From assembly GCA_910595855.1 (NCBI GenBank), contig CAJVCJ010000037.1:1-11184 (forward strand): a stretch of DNA of 11,184 bases, in the 5' to 3' direction. This document shows, in pieces, positions 1 through 6,743 of the stretch. The translations under genes and the position numbers were made by a program. This DNA is from Candidatus Thioglobus vulcanius (GTDB taxonomy: Bacteria > Pseudomonadota > Gammaproteobacteria > PS1 > Pseudothioglobaceae). The first letter of the stretch is position 1, and each line of letters starts with the position of its first letter. The notes beneath the pieces are model-generated. The model ran no database searches. It saw only the letters and a list, made by a program, of their open reading frames with translations, and had not been told where the DNA came from.

Positions 1-1067
1 TCTTGTAACAATTGCGCGTCGATTGGGGTTTTTGTGAATTTTTCCAACATTTTTAACACCACTTGTTTGGCTTGTTGCGTCTGTGAATTTTTAGTTTGCA
101 GTTTAATTAAGAATAAGCCGTTTGATTTCATCTTGGTGAAATAACTTACTACCGAATAAGCCAATCCACGCTGCTCACGCACCTGTTCACTTAATATTGA
201 ACTTAAACCACTGCCACCCAAAATATGATTACCTAAATACAGTGCGTAGTAATCAGGATGCACACGATTAACTCCTGTTTGTCCGATCAACAGGTGTGTT
301 TGTTCAGATGGAAAATTCACATGCACTTCCTGTGTTTGCTTTAATGGTGAAATCATAGGGTTAGCCTGAGCTTTTTTACCTATATTTAAACCATGAGAGA
401 TTTGACGTGCAATTTGCTGAGCTTGGGCCTTACTAATATCACCCACTAGCGCAATGGTTAGGTTCTTAGCCACATAATATTGACGGTAAAATTGTTTTAA
501 ATCATTGAGTTGAATCGCATTAATAGTATCTTTAGTGCCAATTTTTGCATGAGAATAAGCATGATCGCCAAATACCAGTTGATCAAATTTTAAATTGGCA
601 ACGCTAGCTGGATTTTGCTTGGAGGCTTCGATTGATTGATAAATCTGCCTTTTCTCACGAGACAAATATATCTGTTGAAAATCAACATTAGTAACAACTT
701 CTTTAAAGATTGATAATGATTGGCCCAAGATAGAGTCTCGAGTTAAGCTACGCATTGAAATAATGGCCATATCTTTCAAACTGGTTGTTGAGAACTCACT
801 ACCAAGAGACTCAAATTGATTGATAATTTGCTCTTCAGAAAGTGTTTTAGTCGCAGTACCGATCAATGTATTGGTTAGTGTTGCTAGACCAAACTGCTCA
901 CCATCGCGACTACTAGCAGCATCAAAATTAAGCTGAACATCCAACATGGGTAAACCTTGAGCCTGGGTAAACAATACTTTAGCACCCTCAGGGGTTTGCC
1001 ACTGAGAAATCTCAAGTTGCGCTTGAGCGCTACCAATCAATGACATTAATAAGATAAATAACTTCAT
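1..1067 (-). CDS. M16-family peptidase-like protein lacking the zinc motif (partial, C-terminus off the left edge)
   Basis: The frame stays open from the ATG at 1067 to the window edge, giving 355 codons. Residues 1-16 form a signal peptide ending SAQA, so the product is probably exported. The region where active M16 enzymes carry HxxEH reads GLATLTNTL (about residues 60-68), so the zinc ligands are absent. The second half keeps the family motif REQRGLAYS (297-305), with the Arg/Tyr pair (R297, Y304) that positions substrate in M16 enzymes. In paired bacterial M16B enzymes one subunit carries zinc and the other this R/Y motif, so I infer it forms a heterodimer with the product of the gene just upstream. 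The start codon overlaps that gene's TAA by one base (TAATG), and AGGGA lies 5 nt before it, which suggests coupled translation. M16B proteins are usually near 420-460 aa, so roughly 80-100 residues are missing beyond base 1. Substrate unknown. Confidence 0.88.
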   Translation of the reverse strand, partial: MKLFILLMSLIGSAQAQLEISQWQTPEGAKVLFTQAQGLPMLDVQLNFDAASSRDGEQFGLATLTNTLIGTATKTLSEEQIINQFESLGSEFSTTSLKDMAIISMRSLTRDSILGQSLSIFKEVVTNVDFQQIYLSREKRQIYQSIEASKQNPASVANLKFDQLVFGDHAYSHAKIGTKDTINAIQLNDLKQFYRQYYVAKNLTIALVGDISKAQAQQIARQISHGLNIGKKAQANPMISPLKQTQEVHVNFPSEQTHLLIGQTGVNRVHPDYYALYLGNHILGGSGLSSILSEQVREQRGLAYSVVSYFTKMKSNGLFLIKLQTKNSQTQQAKQVVLKMLEKFTKTPIDAQLLQ

Positions 1068-2404
1068 TAAATTCCCTGAGGTAGTAACTCTACCGTATTT
1101 GCTTGGTTAAAATTTAAATAAAACTTCGCAACATTTGACAAATCTTCAGCGGTAATTTCATTCATTTTATCAACATATTCAAACATTTCATTAATACCCA
1201 GTCCAACTGTTTCTAGCATTCCTAAATAGTAAGACTGAGTGGAAATTTGATCTTGTTCAAAAATAAAATTGGCCTCTAGTTGTGATTTTGTTCGCCTAAC
1301 CTCATCTTGCAAGGCGTCTGGATGATTAATCAATGCTGTCACTTGCTGCCTAATGGCGCTAACGACCGCCTTATTGTCAACGCCATTAGCAGGTACAAAA
1401 CTAATACTAAACAAGGTTTGATACTTATCATATAGCCTATACCCCACACCGATACTAGAAGCAATTTGACGATCTCGGATTAGAGTTTTTGATAGGCCAT
1501 TGTCTAGCACATATGCCAGCATTTCTAATTGATAAGCTTGAGGCTTATCTTTCGCACTATGTAAACTTGGGACATGAAAAGCCATGGTATATAAAGGTAA
1601 TTTGGCTTTTAGCTTAAGTTGCTTAGTTTGTCGGGTTAAGGGAATTGGCGTGTTGTCTGTGAGCACATTTATTAGCTGATTGAACTCATAATCTAAAAAA
1701 TACTGTTTGGCGTATTTAACCACTTGCTTCGGATTAACATCACCAACCACAACCAATGTAGCATTATTGGGTGCGTAATATTTCCTGTACCAATCTTTAA
1801 GATCATTTAGTTGATAAGACTCTATATCTTGTTGAAAGCCAATGACTGGCGCATGATAAGCGCCAGATGAATCAAAAGAAATTAGGCGCAATTGTTCAAA
1901 TACTTTTGCATTTGGGTTGTCTTCTACGCGCATACGCCTTTCTTCTATCACTACCTGTCGTTCTTTTTCTAACTCTCGATTAGAAAAGACTAGGTTGCGC
2001 ATTCGATCTGCTTCCATCTTAAGAGCAAGCTCCAACTTTGAGCGGTGCATTTTTTGATAATAGGCCGTGTAATCTTTTGAAGTAAAAGCATTTTCATCCC
2101 CGCCATTTTTAGCAATAATGCGTGAAAACTCGCCCACTGGATATTTTTCTGTACCCTTAAACATCATATGTTCAAGCATATGTGAAATGCCAGTATTAGG
2201 TCTAGATTCATTACTAGCGCCTACTTTATACCAAAGCTGTGAAATAAACACTGGCGCTCTTTTATCAATCTTAACAATTATTTTTAACCCATTTTTTAAG
2301 ATTGCTTGGGTGATACCCGTATTAATCTCATCTACAACTTGAGTAGAATTTGAAAATGCATTGGTGGTTAAAAAAAAGGCTAGTAAAATTAGAATCTTCA
2401 TCAT
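1067..2404 (-). CDS. Zinc-dependent M16-family peptidase, catalytic subunit (insulinase/processing-peptidase-like)
   Basis: This 445-residue protein has an N-terminal signal peptide (hydrophobic core about residues 3-12, likely cleavage near 16-20), so it probably works in the periplasm. The inverted zinc motif HMLEH is at 75-79, with H75 and H79 as ligands and E78 as catalytic base. The third ligand is in VVIEERRMR near E154/E155, at the usual spacing of about 75 residues. The length fits a two-domain M16B subunit. It is the first gene of a two-gene unit with the zinc-less homologue, the usual arrangement for a heterodimeric M16B peptidase. The start is well fixed: an in-frame TGA (2405-2407) sits directly before ATG ATG, so initiation is at 2404 or 2401. 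No Shine-Dalgarno sequence precedes it; a TATAAT box lies just 6 nt upstream instead. The native substrate cannot be told from sequence. Confidence 0.93.
   Translation of the reverse strand: MMKILILLAFFLTTNAFSNSTQVVDEINTGITQAILKNGLKIIVKIDKRAPVFISQLWYKVGASNESRPNTGISHMLEHMMFKGTEKYPVGEFSRIIAKNGGDENAFTSKDYTAYYQKMHRSKLELALKMEADRMRNLVFSNRELEKERQVVIEERRMRVEDNPNAKVFEQLRLISFDSSGAYHAPVIGFQQDIESYQLNDLKDWYRKYYAPNNATLVVVGDVNPKQVVKYAKQYFLDYEFNQLINVLTDNTPIPLTRQTKQLKLKAKLPLYTMAFHVPSLHSAKDKPQAYQLEMLAYVLDNGLSKTLIRDRQIASSIGVGYRLYDKYQTLFSISFVPANGVDNKAVVSAIRQQVTALINHPDALQDEVRRTKSQLEANFIFEQDQISTQSYYLGMLETVGLGINEMFEYVDKMNEITAEDLSNVAKFYLNFNQANTVELLPQGI
2361..2389 (+). promoter_or_regulatory. Candidate sigma-70 type promoter for ftsY
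   Basis: TTGGTG (2361-2366) and TAAAAT (2384-2389) are separated by 17 bp. Transcription would start near 2396, about 30 nt before the TTG start codon of ftsY. The site lies inside the signal-peptide codons of the divergent peptidase gene, as it must because the gap between the genes is only 22 bp. The -35 is a poor match (three of six) and the -10 a good one (five of six). Confidence 0.35.
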
Positions 2405-2410
2405 TCAATC

Positions 2411-2416
2411 ATTATA
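2411..2416 (-). promoter_or_regulatory. Candidate -10 box for the M16 peptidase pair, possibly giving a leaderless mRNA
   Basis: The minus strand reads a perfect TATAAT followed by GATTGA and then the ATG at 2404. With the normal 6-7 nt from -10 to transcription start, the RNA would begin at or next to the A of the start codon. No good -35 hexamer is seen 16-18 bp upstream; the best is an A-rich stretch. The box match is seen directly, but promoter activity is inferred, and perfect boxes occur by chance in AT-rich DNA. Confidence 0.4.
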
Positions 2417-2426
2417 GCGAGAAGCC

Positions 2427-3371
2427 TTGTTTAGTTTTTTTAAAAAAGATAAATCTACTAAAGTAGAAAAGCCGCAATCTCTCAAAGAGCGTTTGTCCAA
2501 ATCTAGAAAAAAACTCGGCTCAGGTTTGGCCTCTTTGCTTTTAGGTAAAAAATCAATTAATGACGATTTACTCGATGAATTAGAAATGTTATTGATTACG
2601 GCTGATATTGGCATCAATACAACTGACAAGGTACTCGAATCAGTTAGAAAAAATGCCTCACGTAAAATCCTTAAAGATTCAAATGGGATTTATGATTTTT
2701 TAAAATCAGAATTAGCCAGCCTGCTGGTTGAAGACAGTCAGCTTAATACCGACCTTGATGAAACTTTTGTGATCTTGGTAGTTGGTGTCAATGGTGCTGG
2801 AAAAACCACTACTATCGGCAAGCTTGCTAAGCGCTTTCAAAATGAAGGAAAGTCTGTCATGTTAGCCGCAGGTGATACCTTTAGAGCGGCAGCAGTAGAT
2901 CAGCTTAAAGTTTGGGGTGAACGCAACAACATCCCTGTAGTTGCGCAAGATACCGGTGCAGATTCTGCTTCGGTTATTTTTGATGCTTATCAATCTGCGC
3001 AAGCTAAAAATATTGATATTTTGATTGCTGATACTGCCGGAAGATTGCACACACAAAGCAACCTTATGCAGGAGTTAGAAAAAATTAAGCGCGTCATTTC
3101 CAAACAAAACGACTTAGCCCCTCATGAGGTTATGCTGGTTATTGATGGTGGTGCTGGACAAAATGCGATCAATCAAGCCAAAGAGTTTAATAAGAGTGTT
3201 GAACTGACGGGGTTAAGCATTACTAAACTTGATGGCACCGCTAAAGGTGGTGTGTTGTTTGCTATTTCTGATGAGTTAAAATTACCAATACGTTTTATTG
3301 GTGTGGGAGAAGGCATTGATGACCTTAAGCCGTTCAAAGCTAATGAGTTTGTTGACGCCTTATTTAATTAG
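2427..3371 (+). CDS. ftsY: Signal recognition particle receptor FtsY
   Basis: FtsY is the membrane-associated SRP receptor. Its GTPase pairs with Ffh to hand ribosomes making inner-membrane proteins to SecYEG. The 314 residues comprise a basic N-terminus, an N-domain helical bundle (about 20-105) and the G domain. GTPase motifs are all present: P-loop GVNGAGKT (120-127), DTFRAAA (150-156), DTAGR (202-206), TKLDGTAKGG (266-275) and GVGEGIDDL (292-300). DGGAGQNA (240-247) matches the conserved SRP-GTPase D-x-x-x-G-Q element. The long acidic A domain of E. coli FtsY (497 aa) is missing; only about 20 mostly basic residues precede the N domain, and they may form a membrane-binding amphipathic helix. 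The start is TTG: an in-frame TAG at 2415-2417 closes the frame upstream and no nearby ATG follows. The Shine-Dalgarno sequence is weak (GAGAAG just upstream). The gene is divergent from the M16 pair, a known gammaproteobacterial arrangement, and its end overlaps the convergent dehydrogenase gene by 8 bp. Confidence 0.96.
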   Translation: MFSFFKKDKSTKVEKPQSLKERLSKSRKKLGSGLASLLLGKKSINDDLLDELEMLLITADIGINTTDKVLESVRKNASRKILKDSNGIYDFLKSELASLLVEDSQLNTDLDETFVILVVGVNGAGKTTTIGKLAKRFQNEGKSVMLAAGDTFRAAAVDQLKVWGERNNIPVVAQDTGADSASVIFDAYQSAQAKNIDILIADTAGRLHTQSNLMQELEKIKRVISKQNDLAPHEVMLVIDGGAGQNAINQAKEFNKSVELTGLSITKLDGTAKGGVLFAISDELKLPIRFIGVGEGIDDLKPFKANEFVDALFN

Positions 3372-4344
3372 TTAGCACTAATTTGCCGATCATATTTCCT
3401 TGCTCAATCAGAGTGTGGGCTTTGGTAATATTTTCAACATTAATCGGGCTTAGGCTTTGAGTTACCATAGCTTTAACCTTGTCATTATCAACCAATTTAG
3501 AAACTTTATTAAGTAGCTGACCCTGCTGAGCCATATCTTTGGTTTGATACATAGAGCGAGTAAACATCATCTCCCAAACTAGAGTGATGCTTTTTGCTTT
3601 TAGTAAATTGATATCTAAATCATTTTCAGTATTTACTAATAAACAAATACTGCCTTGTGGGTTGATCACTTCAGTCATTTGCGCCAAATATTCATCAGGG
3701 CTACCCATGCACAAGATAAAATCTGGTGCATCAAGATTCTGTTGGCTGAATTGATTAGCCAGATCATGGTGATCAAGTACAATATCTGCGCCCAGCTCAG
3801 AACACCAACGCTTTGAAACCTCTCTAGAAGCAGTAGCAATCACATTCATACCGATAATTTTCTTAGCAAATTGTATTGCCATAGAGCCAACACCGCCCGC
3901 TGCACCAATCAATAACAATGTTTTGTTTTTATCTTGTTTTCTTATTTTTAAACGATCAAACAAAGACTCCCATGCGGTGATACTCGTGAGTGGTAAAGCA
4001 GCTGCCTGTGCAAAACTTAGTGAGCTAGGCTTTATACCAACAAGTCGCCCATCAACCAATTGCTGACTTGAGTTAGATCCATCACGTGTTATATCACCTG
4101 CGTAAAATACCTCATCACCAATCTTAAATTCAGATACTTGATCGCCCACAGACAAAACAACACCTGCGCCATCATAGCCTAAAATTTTAGGTCCACTATC
4201 TTTAGAAACTGACTGTTTAACCTTACTATCAATAGGATTAATAGAAATTGCTTTAACCTCAATCAATAAGTCGTGAGATTGAGCTGTGTTTAAATCTTTA
4301 TCAAATTTAATAAATTCTTGGCCGTTAAATCCAATTGCCTGCAT
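3364..4344 (-). CDS. Medium-chain dehydrogenase/reductase, zinc-free quinone-oxidoreductase-like
   Basis: The 326-residue protein has the two-part MDR fold. The GroES-like N-terminal part includes LIEVKAISINPID (27-39), LGYDGAGVV (55-63) and FKIGDEVF (73-80). The Rossmann part carries the nucleotide motif GAAGGVGS (147-154), typical of NADPH-using quinone oxidoreductases. The Cys/His/Glu zinc ligands of true alcohol dehydrogenases are not visible: the usual GHE region reads GYD. This favours a zinc-free NAD(P)H-dependent quinone or enone reductase. Many such proteins carry a 'zinc-binding alcohol dehydrogenase' database name. The substrate cannot be assigned. It is the last gene of the hemC cluster, starting 5 bp after the membrane protein gene with only a weak Shine-Dalgarno sequence. 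Its stop overlaps the ftsY end, leaving no room for a conventional terminator between the two. Confidence 0.85.
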   Translation of the reverse strand: MQAIGFNGQEFIKFDKDLNTAQSHDLLIEVKAISINPIDSKVKQSVSKDSGPKILGYDGAGVVLSVGDQVSEFKIGDEVFYAGDITRDGSNSSQQLVDGRLVGIKPSSLSFAQAAALPLTSITAWESLFDRLKIRKQDKNKTLLLIGAAGGVGSMAIQFAKKIIGMNVIATASREVSKRWCSELGADIVLDHHDLANQFSQQNLDAPDFILCMGSPDEYLAQMTEVINPQGSICLLVNTENDLDINLLKAKSITLVWEMMFTRSMYQTKDMAQQGQLLNKVSKLVDNDKVKAMVTQSLSPINVENITKAHTLIEQGNMIGKLVLTN

Positions 4345-4349
4345 AGTTG

Positions 4350-5027
4350 CTATCGTCTTGTATTTCTTTCAATACGCAGCATAGCCAACATCATTACAAA
4401 CATGATAAAAAATCCAAGCGCTGCCATTGCCATACCTAAAGAAATAAAACCTGTTAGTTGATCAGCTCTTGCAGAGCCAATTTTCATAAGGTTTTGCTGA
4501 GTTTGAAGATTAACCTGATATGCAAACTGTTGATCGTGCCACTGTAAGAATTCATCAATATTGATTTGATCACCGCCTACGTTAACCAACTGCTGAGCAA
4601 GTTTTGCTAAAGATTGAGCGTAATAAAGCTTTAACTCTGGCGAATAAACATCAGTTTTAATCTTAATCATCACCTTAATCTTAAATTGTAAATCATTTTG
4701 ACTCACCACACCTTCAGGTAATTTCTGAAAAATAGAGATAATTAGATCAACCTGCTCATCGAACTCCTTACTAAAAGCCAACTGAGTTTCAAACTGAACA
4801 TTATCAAACTCGGCATTGGGTAATTCAACGTTGTTTTGTAAACTAATTGGATTTTGATAATCAGCCAGTTTGATGATAGGAGCGCTAATGACATCAGTCG
4901 CCCTACTGGAGATTTTTTCATAGCTAAACATACCCAGAAACACAATCAACACCAATGACATTAGCGCAAACAAAAATCCAATACGCTGCACAATCAAAAA
5001 GAAGTTATTTTCAATAAATCTCAACAT
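4350..5027 (-). CDS. Unknown inner-membrane protein with two transmembrane helices
   Basis: I do not recognise this 225-residue protein. Helix one spans about residues 12-33 and helix two about 193-217. Short basic ends (MLR at the start, RIERNTRR at the end) suggest both termini are cytoplasmic, placing about 160 residues (34-192) in the periplasm. That loop is rich in Gln, Asn and Asp, has no cysteine, and includes a likely helical stretch (about 132-150, YYAQSLAKLAQQLVNV) and another around 165-185. The topology is reminiscent of a signalling or scaffold protein, but no HAMP, kinase or cyclase domain follows helix two. Initiation looks sound: AAAGGA lies 7 nt before the ATG and overlaps the end of the upstream gene. 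It sits between phhB and the dehydrogenase with gaps of 11 and 5 bp, so it is probably co-transcribed with hemC. Being a real gene is well supported; its function is open. Confidence 0.8.
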   Translation of the reverse strand: MLRFIENNFFLIVQRIGFLFALMSLVLIVFLGMFSYEKISSRATDVISAPIIKLADYQNPISLQNNVELPNAEFDNVQFETQLAFSKEFDEQVDLIISIFQKLPEGVVSQNDLQFKIKVMIKIKTDVYSPELKLYYAQSLAKLAQQLVNVGGDQINIDEFLQWHDQQFAYQVNLQTQQNLMKIGSARADQLTGFISLGMAMAALGFFIMFVMMLAMLRIERNTRR

Positions 5028-5034
5028 GGTAATT

Positions 5035-5040
5035 TCCTTT
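5035..5040 (-). promoter_or_regulatory. Shine-Dalgarno sequence for the unknown membrane protein
   Basis: AAAGGA on the minus strand lies 7 nt before the ATG at 5027 and overlaps the TAA stop of the upstream dehydratase gene (5039-5041). It is one of the few clear ribosome binding sites on the minus strand here. It supports both the chosen start and translational linkage within the cluster. Confidence 0.7.
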
Positions 5041-5314
5041 ATTTAGACAGCTGTTTAAAAATGTTATTCATTTGGGTGGCTAGCTCAATATCCAAAGAAC
5101 TAATACGGCCTTTGGAATGTGTTGTTAATTCAACAATAACAATTTTATAAACATTTGACCATTCTGGGTGATGGTTCATTTTTTCAGCAATAATCGCTGC
5201 TTGTGCCATAAAGCCAAAGGCCTGAATAAAATCTTTAAATTCAAACTCTCTATGTAATTTTTGATCAACAATTGACCAATCTGGCAGTTGTCTTAAAATA
5301 TCTAATTCAGTCAT
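5039..5314 (-). CDS. phhB: Pterin-4a-carbinolamine dehydratase (4a-hydroxytetrahydrobiopterin dehydratase)
   Basis: This 91-residue protein is the normal size for the family. It carries the signature AEKMNHHPEWSNVYK (43-57) and the later TTHSKGRISSLD (64-75). The active-site residues are H48, H49 and H66, with P50 and D75 conserved. The enzyme dehydrates 4a-hydroxytetrahydropterin so that the pterin cofactor of aromatic amino acid hydroxylases can be recycled. No phenylalanine hydroxylase gene is in this window. Such orphan dehydratases are common in bacteria and have been proposed to help other pterin chemistry, including molybdopterin metabolism, so the physiological role is uncertain. The gene begins 3 bp after hemC; a likely Shine-Dalgarno sequence, AAAGG, lies in the last hemC codons. 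The gene symbol follows the family and does not imply a shown role in phenylalanine breakdown. Confidence 0.92.
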   Translation of the reverse strand: MTELDILRQLPDWSIVDQKLHREFEFKDFIQAFGFMAQAAIIAEKMNHHPEWSNVYKIVIVELTTHSKGRISSLDIELATQMNNIFKQLSK

Positions 5315-5317
5315 AAC

Positions 5318-6232
5318 CTAAACCTTTAAGATGTCTTTGGCACCCATCTCAATTAATGTGTCAGCCAAAGAAACACCCAAAGATTCAGCCTCACTCACAT
5401 GACCAGTAACCTGATGTTTCAAAATAACACCAGATTCAACATTACCCACCAAGCCAGTTAAGTTGATTTGGTCGCCACTGATAGTCGCATAACCAGCAAT
5501 TGGAACAGAGCAACCGCCTTCTAGGCGTGCATTCATAGCACGCTCACTACTAACACGATAAGTTGTTTGCTCATCAATCAGTGGCTTGATTAAATCAAGG
5601 ATTTCTGTGTCATTTTCACGAATTTCAATACCAACTGCACCTTGTCCAACTGCAGGTAAAGAATCAATTGCTGGAATTTCTTGCTTAATACGATCTTCGA
5701 ACTTCAAACGAATCAGACCTGCACATGCCAAAATAATAGCATCAAACTCTCCATCATCCAATTTTTTAAGTCTTGTGTTCACATTACCACGTAAATCTAG
5801 AATCTCTAAGTCAGGGCGCTTGTCTTTTAACTGAACAATTCGTCGCATTGAACAGGTGCCTACTTTAGCACCTTGCGGCAGGTCTTCAATCGTATTGTAT
5901 TGATTAGATACAAACGCGTCAAATGGGTTTTCGCGCTCTAAAATTGCGCCCAATTCAAAGCCTGGGGGAATTTCATAAGGCACATCTTTCATCGAATGAA
6001 CAGCAATATCTGCCACACCCTCCATCATGCCAACTTCCAACTCTTTAATAAACAGACCTTTGCCACCAATTTTTGACAAAGGTGAATTTAAAATCTGATC
6101 GCCCTTAGTGGTCATCTTAATTAATTCAACCGTTAGTGCTGGATATAGCGCCTCTAGCCTAGCTTTTACATGTTCTGCTTGCCATAATGCCAGTGGAGAT
6201 TTTCGTGTTGCAATTTTTAGGGTTTTATTCAT
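5318..6232 (-). CDS. hemC: Hydroxymethylbilane synthase (porphobilinogen deaminase)
   Basis: HemC joins four porphobilinogen molecules into hydroxymethylbilane, the linear tetrapyrrole precursor of haem, sirohaem and related cofactors, in the cytosol. The 304 residues match the family length. Visible landmarks are IATRKSPLALWQA (7-19), KGGLFIKELE-type sequence (57-66), AVHSMKDVP (77-85) with catalytic D83, the arginine pair R130/R131, LRGNVNTRL (147-155), and EGGCSVPIAGYA (238-249). C241 carries the dipyrromethane cofactor. The usual GTSSLRR motif reads GTCSMRR (125-131). It is the first gene of a minus-strand cluster with phhB, a membrane protein and a dehydrogenase. There is no Shine-Dalgarno sequence before the ATG; the upstream mRNA instead reads CTCCTTG, the complement of an AAGGAG on the plus strand. 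The divergent thioredoxin-like gene starts only 31 bp away. Confidence 0.97.
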   Translation of the reverse strand: MNKTLKIATRKSPLALWQAEHVKARLEALYPALTVELIKMTTKGDQILNSPLSKIGGKGLFIKELEVGMMEGVADIAVHSMKDVPYEIPPGFELGAILERENPFDAFVSNQYNTIEDLPQGAKVGTCSMRRIVQLKDKRPDLEILDLRGNVNTRLKKLDDGEFDAIILACAGLIRLKFEDRIKQEIPAIDSLPAVGQGAVGIEIRENDTEILDLIKPLIDEQTTYRVSSERAMNARLEGGCSVPIAGYATISGDQINLTGLVGNVESGVILKHQVTGHVSEAESLGVSLADTLIEMGAKDILKV

Positions 6233-6250
6233 GTTTCAAGGAGTTTGTAT

Positions 6251-6256
6251 TAAAAT
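6251..6256 (+). promoter_or_regulatory. Candidate -10 box upstream of the thioredoxin-like gene
   Basis: TAAAAT ends 7 nt before the ATG at 6264, so transcription from it would start at the start codon itself and give a leaderless message. A weak -35-like TTCATG (6228-6233) lies 17 bp upstream. On the opposite strand an overlapping TTTAAT (6249-6254) could serve hemC. These are weak matches in AT-rich DNA. Confidence 0.3.
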
Positions 6257-6263
6257 AGTCATC

Positions 6264-6743
6264 ATGTTAAGATTTTATCTATTACTCGTTGTCTTATTGA
6301 CTAATTTTGCCGTAGCAAACGAATTAACGTTGACGCCTGCTAAAAATTTCTTCAAAGACTCTCAGCAAGTGTGGAAAAACAAAACACCTATTTTAATAAT
6401 GTTTTCCATTCCTGATTGTGGATTCTGTAAAAAGGTCAAAGAAGAAATCATTGGTCCAATGGCAGAGTTAAAGGAATATGATGATAAAGTCATTATTCGC
6501 CACATTGATTCCAACAGCTTTGACGACATTAAAAATTTCTACAATGAAAAAGTGTCAAACAACGAGTTTTCCAGTAGATATGCGATTAACTTTTTCCCGA
6601 CTGTTCTACTAGTTGATCAATACGGCGTGATATTGGAGAAAGTCCTAGGCGTGGCTAATGAAGAATACTATTGGACTGACCTAGATCAACTGATTGACAA
6701 AGCAACAACAAAAATTAACCAGCAAATGAGTGCAAAATTATGA
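6264..6743 (+). CDS. Secreted thioredoxin-like protein with a CGFC active site
   Basis: Starting at 6264 the protein has 159 residues: a signal peptide (1-18, MLRFY then a Leu/Val core, ending AVA) and a thioredoxin fold. The redox pair is C52/C55 in DCGFCKK, and the cis-proline loop is NFFPT (109-113, P112). An insertion of about 40 residues separates the first helix from the cis-Pro strand, as in periplasmic thioredoxin-like proteins of the DsbC/SoxW/Thioredoxin_2 type. It probably reduces or exchanges disulfides in the periplasm; its partner is unknown. A SoxW-like role would fit a sulfur oxidiser, but no sox gene is here to support that. Its stop overlaps the argH start (ATGA), so the two are translationally coupled. 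The start is uncertain: ATG 6231 and an ATT at 6249 preceded by AAGGAG are in-frame alternatives, and the frame stays open further upstream inside hemC. Confidence 0.85.
   Translation: MLRFYLLLVVLLTNFAVANELTLTPAKNFFKDSQQVWKNKTPILIMFSIPDCGFCKKVKEEIIGPMAELKEYDDKVIIRHIDSNSFDDIKNFYNEKVSNNEFSSRYAINFFPTVLLVDQYGVILEKVLGVANEEYYWTDLDQLIDKATTKINQQMSAKL

Noticed and set aside
2118..2342. Plus-strand open frame of 74 codons opposite the M16 peptidase gene
   Set aside because: It is antisense to a well-supported gene over its zinc-motif region and shows no family resemblance or ribosome binding site.
3364..4344. Assignment of the dehydrogenase as a zinc-dependent alcohol dehydrogenase
   Set aside because: The catalytic Cys/His/Glu zinc ligands and the structural four-cysteine lobe are not visible, so the quinone-oxidoreductase-like reading is preferred.
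5586..5834. Plus-strand open frame of 82 codons opposite hemC
   Set aside because: It lies wholly antisense to conserved hemC sequence, and its Ser/Arg-rich translation looks like a reverse-frame shadow.
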